A DNA stretch of 64,000 nucleotides, taken from contig CP070896.1 in NCBI GenBank assembly GCA_017084465.1, forward strand, positions 4,453,501 through 4,517,500, given 5' to 3'. Under the pieces are notes generated by a model that did not search any database, was not told the DNA's origin, and saw only the letters and a program-made list of their open reading frames with translations. Numbering within the stretch: position 1 is the first letter of the stretch; every line of letters starts with the position of its first letter. Below, one piece after another: positions 8,960-16,966 of this stretch. The position numbers and the translations under genes were made by a program. The DNA is from Lacrimispora xylanisolvens (GTDB lineage Bacteria > Bacillota > Clostridia > Lachnospirales > Lachnospiraceae).

Positions 8960-9376
8960 ATGGACAAGGTTTCGGTTGTATTTTCAGTAATTTTTGAGGA
9001 ACCCTTTTGGGTGGGCATTCTGGAGCGGGAAGTGGAAGGTAAGCTGTTTGTAAGCAAGGTCACATTCGGCCCAGAACCCAGGGATTATGAGGTAAACGAG
9101 TTCCTTCTTAAGAATTACTACAGGCTGAGGTTTAGTCCGGCTGTTGAAGCTGCTGTAAAAGAAAGTAGTAAGAATCCAAAACGGATATTGCGGGAAGTCC
9201 GCAGGCAGATCCAAAACACAGGTATCAGTACGAAATCCCAGCAGGCGCTGAAATTACAGCAGGAAGAAGGAAAACTGGAGCGGAAGCTTTTATCCCGGGA
9301 AGCAAGGGAGGCAAAAGCGCAGCAAAAGTTTGATCAGAGACAGCAGAAAAAAAAGGAGAAGCACAGGGGCAGATAA
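8960..9376 (+). CDS. yjdF: YjdF family protein (DUF2992)
   Basis: 138 residues starting MDKVSVVFSVIFEEPFWVGI, a recognisable YjdF N-terminus. A segment resembling VTFGPEPRDYEVNEFLL follows, then a long, highly charged helix (Lys/Arg/Glu/Gln) to the end. The family's role is unknown; it is tied to azaaromatic-sensing riboswitches and may handle toxic aromatic compounds. AGGAGG lies 7-8 nt before the ATG. The gene ends inside a GGGGCA/TGCCCC terminator hairpin. The neighbouring aromatic acid decarboxylase makes an aromatic-compound theme plausible. Confidence 0.88.
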   Translation: MDKVSVVFSVIFEEPFWVGILEREVEGKLFVSKVTFGPEPRDYEVNEFLLKNYYRLRFSPAVEAAVKESSKNPKRILREVRRQIQNTGISTKSQQALKLQQEEGKLERKLLSREAREAKAQQKFDQRQQKKKEKHRGR

Positions 9377-9387
9377 TGCCCCTTTCT
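9365..9387 (+). terminator. Intrinsic terminator overlapping the yjdF stop codon
   Basis: AGGGGCA/TGCCCCT stem with a 5-nt loop that holds the TAA stop, followed by TTTCT. Confidence 0.6.
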
Positions 9388-9417
9388 CTATGGAAAAAAA
9401 TAGGAAGAGATTACTTA

Positions 9418-9446
9418 TTGCGTGAGGGTGGGAAGCAGGGTATAAT
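9418..9446 (+). promoter_or_regulatory. Candidate sigma-A promoter of the EndoQ-nth operon
   Basis: TTGCGT, a 17-nt spacer and a perfect TATAAT, 32 nt before the EndoQ start codon. Confidence 0.6.
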
Positions 9447-9477
9447 CGATTCTATATTGACAAAAGCAGGTGAATGA

Positions 9478-10743
9478 ATGTACATAGCAGATTTACATAT
9501 ACACTCTAAATATTCCATGGCAACCAGCAGGGACTGTACACCGGAGCAGCTGGATCTTTGGGCCAGACGAAAAGGAATCGGGATTCTGGGAACCGGTGAT
9601 TTTACTCATCCGGCATGGAGAGCGGAGTTAAAAGAGAAACTGGTTCCGGCGGAAGAGGGGCTTTATGTGTTAAAGGAAGAGTACCGTCTGGAGGGAGAAA
9701 ACTCCTTCGGTTCCCTGATCCCCCGCTTTGTTATTTCCGGAGAAATCAGTTCTATTTATAAAAAGAACGGAAAGACCAGAAAGGTACACAGCCTACTTCT
9801 CCTGCCAGGATTTGATGCGGCGGACCAGCTTTCTAAAAAGCTTGAGGTTGTGGGCAATATCCATTCGGACGGCAGACCCATCTTAGGACTTGACTGCCAT
9901 GATCTTCTGGAAATGATGCTGGAAACAGATCCCAGGGCGGTTTATATCCCCGCCCATATCTGGACGCCCCATTTCTCCCTGTTCGGAGCATGTTCCGGCT
10001 TTGATACCATAGAAGAGTGTTTCGAAGATCTGACTCCTCATATACATACATTGGAAACCGGACTTTCTTCTGATCCCGCCATGATCTGGAGTATATCGGC
10101 ACTGGACCGTTTTCAGCTGATCTCCAACTCCGATGCCCATTCTCCTGCAAAGCTTGGCAGGGAAGCCAGTCTTTTGGACATCGAACTGTCCTTTGACGGA
10201 CTTTCTCAAGCGTTAACCAGCGGCAGTGGATTAATGGGAACCATTGAATTCTTTCCCGAAGAAGGGAAATACCACCACGATGGTCACAGAAAATGCGGGA
10301 TCTGCTTTTCACCTTCTGAGGCAGAACAGCATTCCGGCAGGTGCCCGGTGTGCGGTGGAAAACTGACCATGGGAGTATCCAACCGGATTAAACAGCTGTC
10401 TGACCGGGGGGAGGGCTTTGTATTACCCCAGGGAAATCCGTTTGAGAGTCTGGTTCCGCTGCCAGAGGTGATCGCTGCCTGCCTTGGCTATTCTGCAGCA
10501 AGTAAGAAGGTACAAAATCAGTACTTTGAACTGCTTCGTGGGCTGGGATCAGAATTTGATATATTAAGAGAGGTTCCCCTGGAAGACATCAGAAAGATAT
10601 CACACCCTATGATTGCAGAAGGGGTGAGCCGGCTGCGGGAAGGAAAAGTGGAACGAATACCAGGTTATGACGGGGAATATGGAATAATAAAGCTGTTTGA
10701 TCCTGATGAAATTTCCCCTGGAAAAAAGAGAGGAAAGGAGTAA
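9478..10743 (+). CDS. Endonuclease Q-like PHP-domain DNA repair nuclease
   Basis: 421 residues, matching the length of EndoQ. A PHP metal-binding domain opens the protein (ADLHIHSKYSMATSRD, then GTGDFTHPAW, a GLDCHDLLEM segment, IPAHIWTPHFS and ISNSDAHSP; His and Asp residues are the metal ligands). A CGIC-x15-CPVCG zinc-binding pair follows near residues 276-298. A C-terminal region with PLPEVIAACLGYS completes it. EndoQ cuts DNA 5' of deaminated bases (uracil, hypoxanthine) and abasic sites. Bacterial copies are often mislabelled as helicases. It is followed 5 nt later by nth, which supports a repair role. Confidence 0.83.
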   Translation: MYIADLHIHSKYSMATSRDCTPEQLDLWARRKGIGILGTGDFTHPAWRAELKEKLVPAEEGLYVLKEEYRLEGENSFGSLIPRFVISGEISSIYKKNGKTRKVHSLLLLPGFDAADQLSKKLEVVGNIHSDGRPILGLDCHDLLEMMLETDPRAVYIPAHIWTPHFSLFGACSGFDTIEECFEDLTPHIHTLETGLSSDPAMIWSISALDRFQLISNSDAHSPAKLGREASLLDIELSFDGLSQALTSGSGLMGTIEFFPEEGKYHHDGHRKCGICFSPSEAEQHSGRCPVCGGKLTMGVSNRIKQLSDRGEGFVLPQGNPFESLVPLPEVIAACLGYSAASKKVQNQYFELLRGLGSEFDILREVPLEDIRKISHPMIAEGVSRLREGKVERIPGYDGEYGIIKLFDPDEISPGKKRGKE

Positions 10744-10748
10744 AACAG

Positions 10749-11372
10749 ATGACAGAAGATAACATTGGTGCAATTCTTAAAAAGCTGGATGACGTATACG
10801 GAGTTACAAAAGAAGGGTTTTATCATGATCAGCCCTGGCAGCTGCTTGCAGCGATTATGCTTAGTGCACAGAGTACAGATAAGCAGGTAGAAGAGGTACT
10901 TCCTGATTTTTGTAAACGGTTTCAGACTGCTGCCCAGCTGGCAGATGCACCTCTGGAAGAGATTGAGGCTTCCATCCGTTCCATTGGTCTTTATAAGAAT
11001 AAAGCGAAGAATTTAAAGAAATGCTGCACTCAGATCGTAAATGAATATGATGGTGAGGTTCCGTCAGAAATAGAGGAACTGTTAAAACTGGCGGGAGTGG
11101 GGCGAAAAACAGCCACTTTGTTTCTTGCCGATGCGTATGAAATTCCGGGAGTTACGGTAGATACCCATGTTTTCCGGATATCCAGGCGGCTGGGCTGGGC
11201 AGAGGGGAAGAATCCGGTAATAGTGGAACAGGAACTTCAAAAGGTATTACCTGAGGAACACTGGAACCGGATTAATTTTCAGCTGATTTATCATGGGAGA
11301 GAGGTCTGCACAGCCAGAAAGGCCAGGTGCGAAGAATGTATTTTGGGGGATTGGTGTGAGAGAAGAATTTAA
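10749..11372 (+). CDS. nth: Endonuclease III (DNA glycosylase/AP lyase)
   Basis: 207 residues. Visible features are the helix-hairpin-helix LLKLAGVGRKTATLFLA with the catalytic Lys, the catalytic Asp in VDTHVFRISRRLGW, and a C-terminal [4Fe-4S] cluster loop C-x6-C-x2-C-x5-C ending ILGDWC. The enzyme removes oxidised pyrimidines and nicks the abasic site by beta-elimination. The gene is full length for the family. It follows the EndoQ-like gene by 5 nt and its stop codon overlaps the next gene. Confidence 0.95.
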   Translation: MTEDNIGAILKKLDDVYGVTKEGFYHDQPWQLLAAIMLSAQSTDKQVEEVLPDFCKRFQTAAQLADAPLEEIEASIRSIGLYKNKAKNLKKCCTQIVNEYDGEVPSEIEELLKLAGVGRKTATLFLADAYEIPGVTVDTHVFRISRRLGWAEGKNPVIVEQELQKVLPEEHWNRINFQLIYHGREVCTARKARCEECILGDWCERRI

Positions 11373-12168
11373 TAATGAAAAGATTGCTTTGAAAAAGGGA
11401 AATGTTTCAGAAGTATTCAGTGATGGCAGGGTGGTTTACAGAGACTTAAAGCCACAAAGTAAATCCGTTCACAGACTGTTATTGCATCTGGAAGAAAAAG
11501 GGATCGGGTTTACACCTCGCTTTCTTGGAATCAATGAGGAAAATATGGAGATGTTAAGCTTTGTAGAGGGTGAAACAATTGATGATTATCCCATACAAAA
11601 CGAGATTAGTAAGAAAATTACAACGGTTCGGATAGCAGCGGAAATGCTTAGAAAATTCCACGATGGCACTGTTGATTTTATACAGAATCAGAATGATATC
11701 TGGTTTTTAGAATATAAAGGCGGATTACAGAAAGAAGTGATCTGCCATAACGATTTTGCACCCTATAATGTTACATTTCAAGATTTAAAGCCCGTAGGGT
11801 TAATTGATTTTGATACGGCATGTCCCGCTCCAAGGATCTGGGATGTTGCTTATGCAGCTTACCGTTTTGTGCCTCTTAGTGAAGAAGTATATGATATAAA
11901 TATAAGACAATACCGCAGATACAGCAAATCAACAGACAGTCTGGAGAGGAAACTGCTGCTTCAGGAATTTCTTGACAGCTATGGCATGAGGAATGCCACA
12001 GAAGTTTTGCAGACTCTGATTCAACGGCTGCAGGATCTTGTAACGCTGTTTGATGATGAATGCAAAAAGGGAAGTGAACCATTTATTAAAATGAAAGAAT
12101 CAGGACATCAGCAGTTTTATATCCGTGAGATTAAATTCCTAAAAGAGAATATGGCTGATTGGCTATAG
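11356..12168 (+). CDS. Aminoglycoside phosphotransferase-fold kinase
   Basis: About 270 residues. The kinase-like signature CHNDFAPYNVTF holds the catalytic Asp (residue about 135), and GLIDFDTACPAPRIWDVAYA holds the metal-binding Asp. This is the APH/choline kinase fold, which phosphorylates small hydroxylated molecules; some members are annotated as trifolitoxin immunity proteins. The substrate is unknown. I prefer the GTG at 11356, overlapping the nth stop, because GGGGGA lies before it; an ATG at 11293 would add 21 residues that look like the nth frame read out of phase. Confidence 0.75.
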   Translation: MREEFNNEKIALKKGNVSEVFSDGRVVYRDLKPQSKSVHRLLLHLEEKGIGFTPRFLGINEENMEMLSFVEGETIDDYPIQNEISKKITTVRIAAEMLRKFHDGTVDFIQNQNDIWFLEYKGGLQKEVICHNDFAPYNVTFQDLKPVGLIDFDTACPAPRIWDVAYAAYRFVPLSEEVYDINIRQYRRYSKSTDSLERKLLLQEFLDSYGMRNATEVLQTLIQRLQDLVTLFDDECKKGSEPFIKMKESGHQQFYIREIKFLKENMADWL

Positions 12169-12212
12169 GGATAAGAGAAAGTAAGCGAAAAAGTAGAAAA
12201 GGAGAACAGACA

Positions 12213-12689
12213 ATGAAGTTAATGTTTAAACAACGCTTTTTTTCCTGGTTTGACAGTTATGACATTTATGATGAGGAAGGCAGATGCGTTTTCACTGTCA
12301 GTGGAAAACCGGCATGGGGACATAAACTTGAAATCTATGATAAAAACGGGAGTCATCTTGCTACTTTAAAGGAGCAGATATTTACATTTCTTCCCCGTTT
12401 TTACATTCTTATTAATGATGAAACGGTAGGTACAATAACAAAGGAGTTTACATTTTTCAGACCATCCTTTCATGTAGACTGTAATGGATGGGAAGTAAAA
12501 GGCGATTTTTTTGAATGGGATTATTCCATTTACTCCAGAGAAGGGCGCGTTGTGGCACAGATAGAAAAACAGCTTCTCCGCTTTACTGATACGTATATCA
12601 TTGATGTGGAGGAAGAACGGGATGCGTTGTTATCATTGATGGTGGTGCTTGCCATTGATGCTGTTAAATGCAGTCAAAATAATGGATAA
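12213..12689 (+). CDS. LURP-one-related (LOR/YxjI) family protein
   Basis: 158 residues from the ATG at 12213, which has AAGGAG 9 nt upstream. The sequence has repeated short strands typical of the tubby-like LOR fold (MFKQRFFSWFDSYDIYDEEG, SGKPAWGHKLEIYDKNG, GWEVKGDFFEWDYSIYSREG). Family members are small beta-barrel proteins, possibly membrane- or lipid-associated; the biochemical role is not established. It is preceded by the kinase gene at 44 nt and closes the operon, with a terminator about 57 nt downstream. Confidence 0.82.
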   Translation: MKLMFKQRFFSWFDSYDIYDEEGRCVFTVSGKPAWGHKLEIYDKNGSHLATLKEQIFTFLPRFYILINDETVGTITKEFTFFRPSFHVDCNGWEVKGDFFEWDYSIYSREGRVVAQIEKQLLRFTDTYIIDVEEERDALLSLMVVLAIDAVKCSQNNG

Positions 12690-12745
12690 AACTTATTACA
12701 CTAGTGGATTGACTTATTATTGATTCTCATGAGGAAAATTAATAG

Positions 12746-12791
12746 CCGTTCAGCCTGATTATTCTAAAATTGGGCAGAGCGGTATTTTTTT
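12746..12791 (+). terminator. Intrinsic terminator
   Basis: CCGTTCAGCCT pairs with GGGCAGAGCGG (one mismatch, two wobbles) and is followed by TATTTTTTT. It separates the repair operon from the selenocysteine block. Confidence 0.65.
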
Positions 12792-12916
12792 AATTATTAT
12801 TTAATGATATATGTACTGTTTAGTGATAATTGTTTCATATGTATGCTTTTTTGAGAAGTTTTTAGAAAATATAAAAAAAACAAATAAAGTGAGCCTGAAA
12901 TATAAAAAATACCTTG

Positions 12917-12945
12917 TTGATATAGTACAAAAATATAGTTATAAT
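12917..12945 (+). promoter_or_regulatory. Sigma-A promoter of the tRNA-Sec / selB operon
   Basis: TTGATA, a 17-nt spacer and a perfect TATAAT; the tRNA starts 38 nt downstream of the -10. A palindrome AGATTGT-AG-ACAATCT (12954-12969) covers the expected transcription start. Confidence 0.7.
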
Positions 12946-12982
12946 GTAAAAGAAGATTGTAGACAATCTACAATTCATAAAT

Positions 12983-13076
12983 GGAAGCAGAGAGGTAACT
13001 GGTGTGCCTACCGGTCTTCAAAACCGTGTTGCGGCTTGTAGTCGTGGGTGGGTTCGATTCCCATATGCTTCCGCCA
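12983..13076 (+). tRNA. selC: tRNA-Sec (anticodon TCA), with encoded CCA
   Basis: About 91 nt plus a 3' CCA, longer than ordinary tRNAs. The acceptor arms GGAAGCA/TGCTTCC are followed by discriminator G and CCA. The anticodon loop CTTCAAA, closed by CGGT/ACCG, places TCA at 13018-13020, which reads UGA. A long variable arm (GCGGC/GTCGT around TTGTA) and the T-loop TTCGATT are visible. It carries selenocysteine made from Ser-tRNA by SelA and is delivered by SelB. Both genes lie directly downstream, as do two UGA-containing selenoprotein genes, so function and context agree. Confidence 0.96.
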
Positions 13077-13149
13077 AAAATAATTCACATTTACATAAAT
13101 TGCGCCCGCATAGTTAAAAAAATAACAATATGCCTTTTGGGAGGAATAA

Positions 13150-15029
13150 ATGGACAGCATAGTTGTAGGGACGGCAGGTCATATCGATCATGGCAAAACA
13201 GCATTGGTTAAAGCGCTGACAGGTCATGATACAGATACCCTTGCGGAAGAGAAGAAAAGAGGAATTTCAATTAATCTTGGATTTACCGGCTTTCAGCTTC
13301 CTAACGGACGTACGCTTGGAATTGTTGATGTTCCAGGGCACGAAAAGTTTATTAAGAATATGCTGGCCGGCGCTACGGGCATTGATGCTGCTATGATCAT
13401 TATTGCGGCAAATGAAGGAATTATGCCCCAGACAAGAGAGCATATCGACATCCTCAGTTACCTGGGAATACAAAAAAAAAATTTCTGATTGTTCTTACAA
13501 AGATCGATCTGGTGGAGGAGGATTTTAAGGAGCTGGTAATAGAAGATATCCGGTCGTTTATAAAGGGTACCTTTTAGAAGGAACTAAGATCGTGGAAGTT
13601 GATTCTGTCAGCAGGACAGGTTTTGATATGTTAATATCCGAGCTTGAGATCCTGACTTCAGATATCCGGGAACGCAGTTTCACGAAAAAACCCCGAATGA
13701 ATATAGACCGGTTTTTTTCTGTTAAAGGGTACGGAACCGTAGTTACCGGTACTTTAATGGAAGGTATCTTAAGAACTGAAGATGAACTGATGGTTTATCC
13801 TCAGGGAATTCTTACGAAAGTCCGGAATCTTCAGGTTCATGAGCATAACGTGGATTTAGCATACGCCGGACAGAGAACAGCAATCAACTTATCCAATATA
13901 ACGGTGAATGAATTAAGAAGAGGAAACACAGTTGCTGCAAGGGACGGTGTATACATAACGGACAGGATTGATGTCAGATTTTCCATCGTTAAATCCACAA
14001 AGCTTGAAATCGGTAAGTTTTATAAGCTGAAATTATATACCGGAGCGTCGGAGGAAGTGGCGAGATTTGTACCCATCACCCATAAAAAAGTAAAGGCTGG
14101 GGATGAGGGCTATGCCCAGATTCTGCTGGATCATGAAATAGCTGTTTTAAAGGGTGACCGTTTTGTATTAAGAACGATTTCTCCGGTCACAACCATCGGC
14201 GGCGGAGTCATCGTAGATCCGAAAGCGTTGAAATATAAAAATGATCCCGATGAACGGCTGCGGTCGCTTCGGATAAAGGACACAGCCTCTGACAAAGATA
14301 TTATAGAAGAGTATATTAAAAACAACCCATTTTCTGATTTTTCGAAGATATCTGCTTTTTTAAATAAAGACATAAAAGAAGAAGAACTGAAAGAGCTGGA
14401 AGAGGAAGAAATTATTTTATTAATAGAAAAGCAGTATATCCATATGGAATATCTGGCGCATTACAGGTATATGGTGGAGGCGGTCTTAAGGGATTATCAT
14501 AAAAAACAACCGATTACGAAAAGGAATTCCTAAGGCAGAATTAGTAGAAAAGCTTGATGTATCCAATAAGAAGCAGTGTGAGACCATGTTAAAATATCTG
14601 GCCGCAAAGAACCAGGTAAAGCTGGAACAGAATCTGGTTTCGTGTTGTGATTTTGAACCAGTCCTCACAGAAGGTCAGAAGAAAATCAGAGATGAATTGA
14701 AGAAACGGGTTACGGAAAGCGGCTATACACTGTTAACTGCTGTAGAGCTTACAGAGAATAGGAAAGATAGGCAGCAGGTACTTGAATTTATGCTCCAGAG
14801 TGATTTTCTGGTATTCCCCGGTCAATTTATTCTGACGGAAACACAGTATAGAAAGGCCAAAGAATTGGCAGAAAGACTCTTTCTTGAAAAGGGAATAATA
14901 AAGCTTCCGGATTTCAGGGATTCCATGGAAACCAGCAGAAAGTTTGCATTAATGCTTCTGGAACGGTTTGATCAGGAACGATTTACCAGACGTGAGGGAG
15001 AAGACAGGGTATTAATTACTAAAAAATAA
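13150..15029 (+). CDS. selB: Selenocysteine-specific elongation factor SelB (frameshifted)
   Basis: About 626 residues when frames are joined. The N-terminal GTPase is clear: [19 protein letters not shown] (P-loop), RGISINLGF (switch I), [15 protein letters not shown] (G3) and VLTKIDLV (G4). EF-Tu-like domains II and III follow ([18 protein letters not shown]), then C-terminal winged helices that bind the SECIS RNA hairpin. The frame breaks three times: at a 10-A run (13472-13481), near 13565-13575, and near 14505-14525. The continuing frames match the family each time, so indel errors are likely. It lies 74 nt after tRNA-Sec and delivers Sec-tRNA to UGA codons of grdA and the GrdB-family gene downstream. 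Confidence 0.93.
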
Positions 15030-15042
15030 ATGGAGGTGCGCT

Positions 15043-15984
15043 TTGAAAGTTTATGATGTTGTAATAGTTGGTGGAGGACCTGCCGGCCTGTCAGCCGGTC
15101 TTTATGCAGGGAGAGCCAGACTGAATGCGCTGCTGATTGAAAAAGATAAGGATGGGGGACAGATCGTTATCACTTCTGAGATTGAAAATTATCCAGGATG
15201 TCTTCCGGAGGAGTCAGGCAGCACTCTGGTGGAGAGAATGACAAAGCAGGTAGAGAAATTTGGGATTGAAAGGACGTCTGATTCCATCGAATCGGTAGAC
15301 TTCTCCGGAGATATCAAGGTATTGAAAGGAAAGAAAAACCAGTACCACGCCAAAACGGTGATCATTGCCACCGGCGCATACCCTAAGCCGATCGGCTGTC
15401 CGGGGGAAAGGGAATTGATCGGAAAAGGAGTGTCATATTGTGCAACCTGTGACGGAAACTTCTTTGAGGATTTTGAAATTTATGTAGTCGGAGGCGGAGA
15501 TACTGCTGTTGAAGAGGCTCTTTATCTGACAAAATTTGGCCGGAAGGTGACCATTATCCATAGAAGAGATGAACTCCGTGCTGCAAAATCCATTCAGGAA
15601 AAAGCATTTAATAATCCTAAAGTAGATTTTATGTGGGACTCTGTAGTGAAGGAAATAAAAGGAGATGGAATGGTCCAGAGTATGTCGGTGGAAAACGTGA
15701 AGACAGGAGAAGTAAGGGAAATCGTTGCCGATGAAGAAGATGGAACATTCGGAATCTTTGGTTTTATCGGATATCTGCCCCAGTCAAAATGTTTTGAAGG
15801 CAGTCTGGATATGGAATACGGTTATATCAGAACAAATGAAAATATGGAGACAAATGTACCGGGGGTATTTGCTGCCGGGGATATCAGAATTAAGAGTTTA
15901 AGACAGGTTGTCACTGCCTGTGCAGATGGAGCGATCGCAGCTGTCATGGCAGAGAAATATATAGAAAATGAAGGAGGGAATTAG
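15043..15984 (+). CDS. trxB: Thioredoxin reductase of the glycine/betaine reductase operon
   Basis: 313 residues with a TTG start behind TGGAGGTG. Motifs: the FAD site VVGGGPAGLSAG near residue 9, the redox pair C133-A-T-C136, the NAD(P) motif VGGGDTAVEEAL and the C-terminal AAGDIR FAD motif. It passes electrons from NAD(P)H to the thioredoxin encoded next. In selenoprotein reductases of the Grd type, thioredoxin supplies the reducing power to protein A. Gene order selB-trxB-trxA-grdA supports this dedicated role. The protein is full length and intact. Confidence 0.93.
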   Translation: MKVYDVVIVGGGPAGLSAGLYAGRARLNALLIEKDKDGGQIVITSEIENYPGCLPEESGSTLVERMTKQVEKFGIERTSDSIESVDFSGDIKVLKGKKNQYHAKTVIIATGAYPKPIGCPGERELIGKGVSYCATCDGNFFEDFEIYVVGGGDTAVEEALYLTKFGRKVTIIHRRDELRAAKSIQEKAFNNPKVDFMWDSVVKEIKGDGMVQSMSVENVKTGEVREIVADEEDGTFGIFGFIGYLPQSKCFEGSLDMEYGYIRTNENMETNVPGVFAAGDIRIKSLRQVVTACADGAIAAVMAEKYIENEGGN

Positions 15985-15985
15985 A

Positions 15986-16309
15986 ATGTTAGTTGTGGAT
16001 AAAGATACGTTTGAACCAGAAGTACTGAAGGCAGAAGGAATTGTATTTGTGGACTTTTTTGGGGACGGTTGTGTGCCCTGCCAGGCTCTGCTCCCTCATG
16101 TTGAAAATTTTGCTGAAAAATACAGTGATAAAATCAAATTTACAAAACTGAATACCACAAAGGCCAGAAGGCTTGCTATATCTCAGAAAATTCTTGGATT
16201 ACCCGTTATGGCAATCTATAAAAACGGGGAAAAAATAGAAGAATTAGTAAAAGATGATGCAACACCTGAAAGAATTGAAGAAATGATAAAGAAATATGCA
16301 TTTGAGTAA
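15986..16309 (+). CDS. trxA: Thioredoxin with GCVPC active site (Grd-type)
   Basis: 107 residues. The active site is DGCVPCQ (Cys29 and Cys32) in place of the usual WCGPC. This variant is known from thioredoxins of glycine-reducing anaerobes such as Eubacterium acidaminophilum. The thioredoxin fold continues with the cis-Pro in ILGLPVMAIYKNG. It starts 2 nt after trxB behind GGAGGG and reduces protein A (GrdA) after each catalytic cycle. The missing Trp is consistent with specialised partners, by family knowledge rather than by any test here. Confidence 0.93.
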   Translation: MLVVDKDTFEPEVLKAEGIVFVDFFGDGCVPCQALLPHVENFAEKYSDKIKFTKLNTTKARRLAISQKILGLPVMAIYKNGEKIEELVKDDATPERIEEMIKKYAFE

Positions 16310-16318
16310 AACCCATGT

Positions 16319-16339
16319 ACATAACGTGGAAAGTTATGT
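16319..16339 (+). repeat. Short inverted repeat between trxA and grdA
   Basis: ACATAAC-GTGGAAA-GTTATGT forms a 7-bp hairpin with no T-run. It could be a processing or stability element in the operon mRNA. Confidence 0.4.
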
Positions 16340-16410
16340 TTCAGCCTGCAGTGTAAATTCTTTCTCCTGCCGGCGCACGTTATAAATATATGAATAAGGA
16401 GGAAATTAAT

Positions 16411-16875
16411 ATGCTTAAAGACAAAAAAGCAATCATTATCGGTGACAGAGACGGCATTCCGGGACCAGCAATTGAGCAGTGTGTTAAAACGGCCGGTGCA
16501 GAAGTAGTATTCTCGTCAACAGAATGCTTTGTCTGAACGGCTGCGGGTGCCATGGACCTGGAAAATCAGAAGAGGGTAAAAGCATTGGCGGAACAGTACG
16601 GCCCTGAAAATATTATTGTTATTTTAGGAGCCGCAGAAGGTGAGGCTGCCGGCCTTGCTGCTGAAACTGTTACGGCAGGAGACCCTACTTTTGCAGGACC
16701 TTTGGCAGGAGTCCAGTTGGGACTAAAAGTATACCATGCCTGTGAGCCGGAAATCAAAGATGAGGTGGATAGCGCTGTCTACGACGAGCAGATCAGTATG
16801 ATGGAAATGGTATTGGATGTCGATGATATCCGAAAAGAGATGTCAACAATAAGGGACGAATATTGTAAATTTTAG
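16411..16875 (+). CDS. grdA: Glycine/sarcosine/betaine reductase protein A, selenoprotein (in-frame UGA)
   Basis: 154 residues including selenocysteine. The start [20 protein letters not shown] has an AAGGAGG site. The UGA at 16534-16536 is codon 42 within CFVU, the conserved C-x-x-U redox motif of protein A. Reading continues in frame as [13 protein letters not shown] to a normal TAA at 16873. GrdA carries the carboxymethyl group as a selenoether between the substrate-specific protein B and protein C, and is reduced by thioredoxin. Gene callers that stop at UGA would give two fragments. A weak hairpin follows the UGA. Confidence 0.96.
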
Positions 16876-16966
16876 TATTGATCCCTTCACAAATCAATTC
16901 TTGTGAAATGCGAATGGTATACGGCATCACATTTTGCAGGAATTGATTTATTATAGGAGGCAAAAT

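Noticed and set aside
11293..11355. ATG at 11293 as the kinase start
   Set aside because: It would overlap nth by 80 nt and has no ribosome binding site; the added residues are nth sequence in another frame. The GTG at 11356 is better.
13150..15029. selB as a true pseudogene
   Set aside because: Three breaks at or near homopolymers, with intact family sequence in the continuing frames, while the selenoprotein genes it serves are preserved. Error is more likely than loss.
16534..16536. Reading UGA in grdA (and at 23515) as a nonsense mutation
   Set aside because: Both UGAs sit in conserved Sec motifs (CxxU and UxxCxxC), the frame continues correctly, and tRNA-Sec, selA and selB are adjacent.
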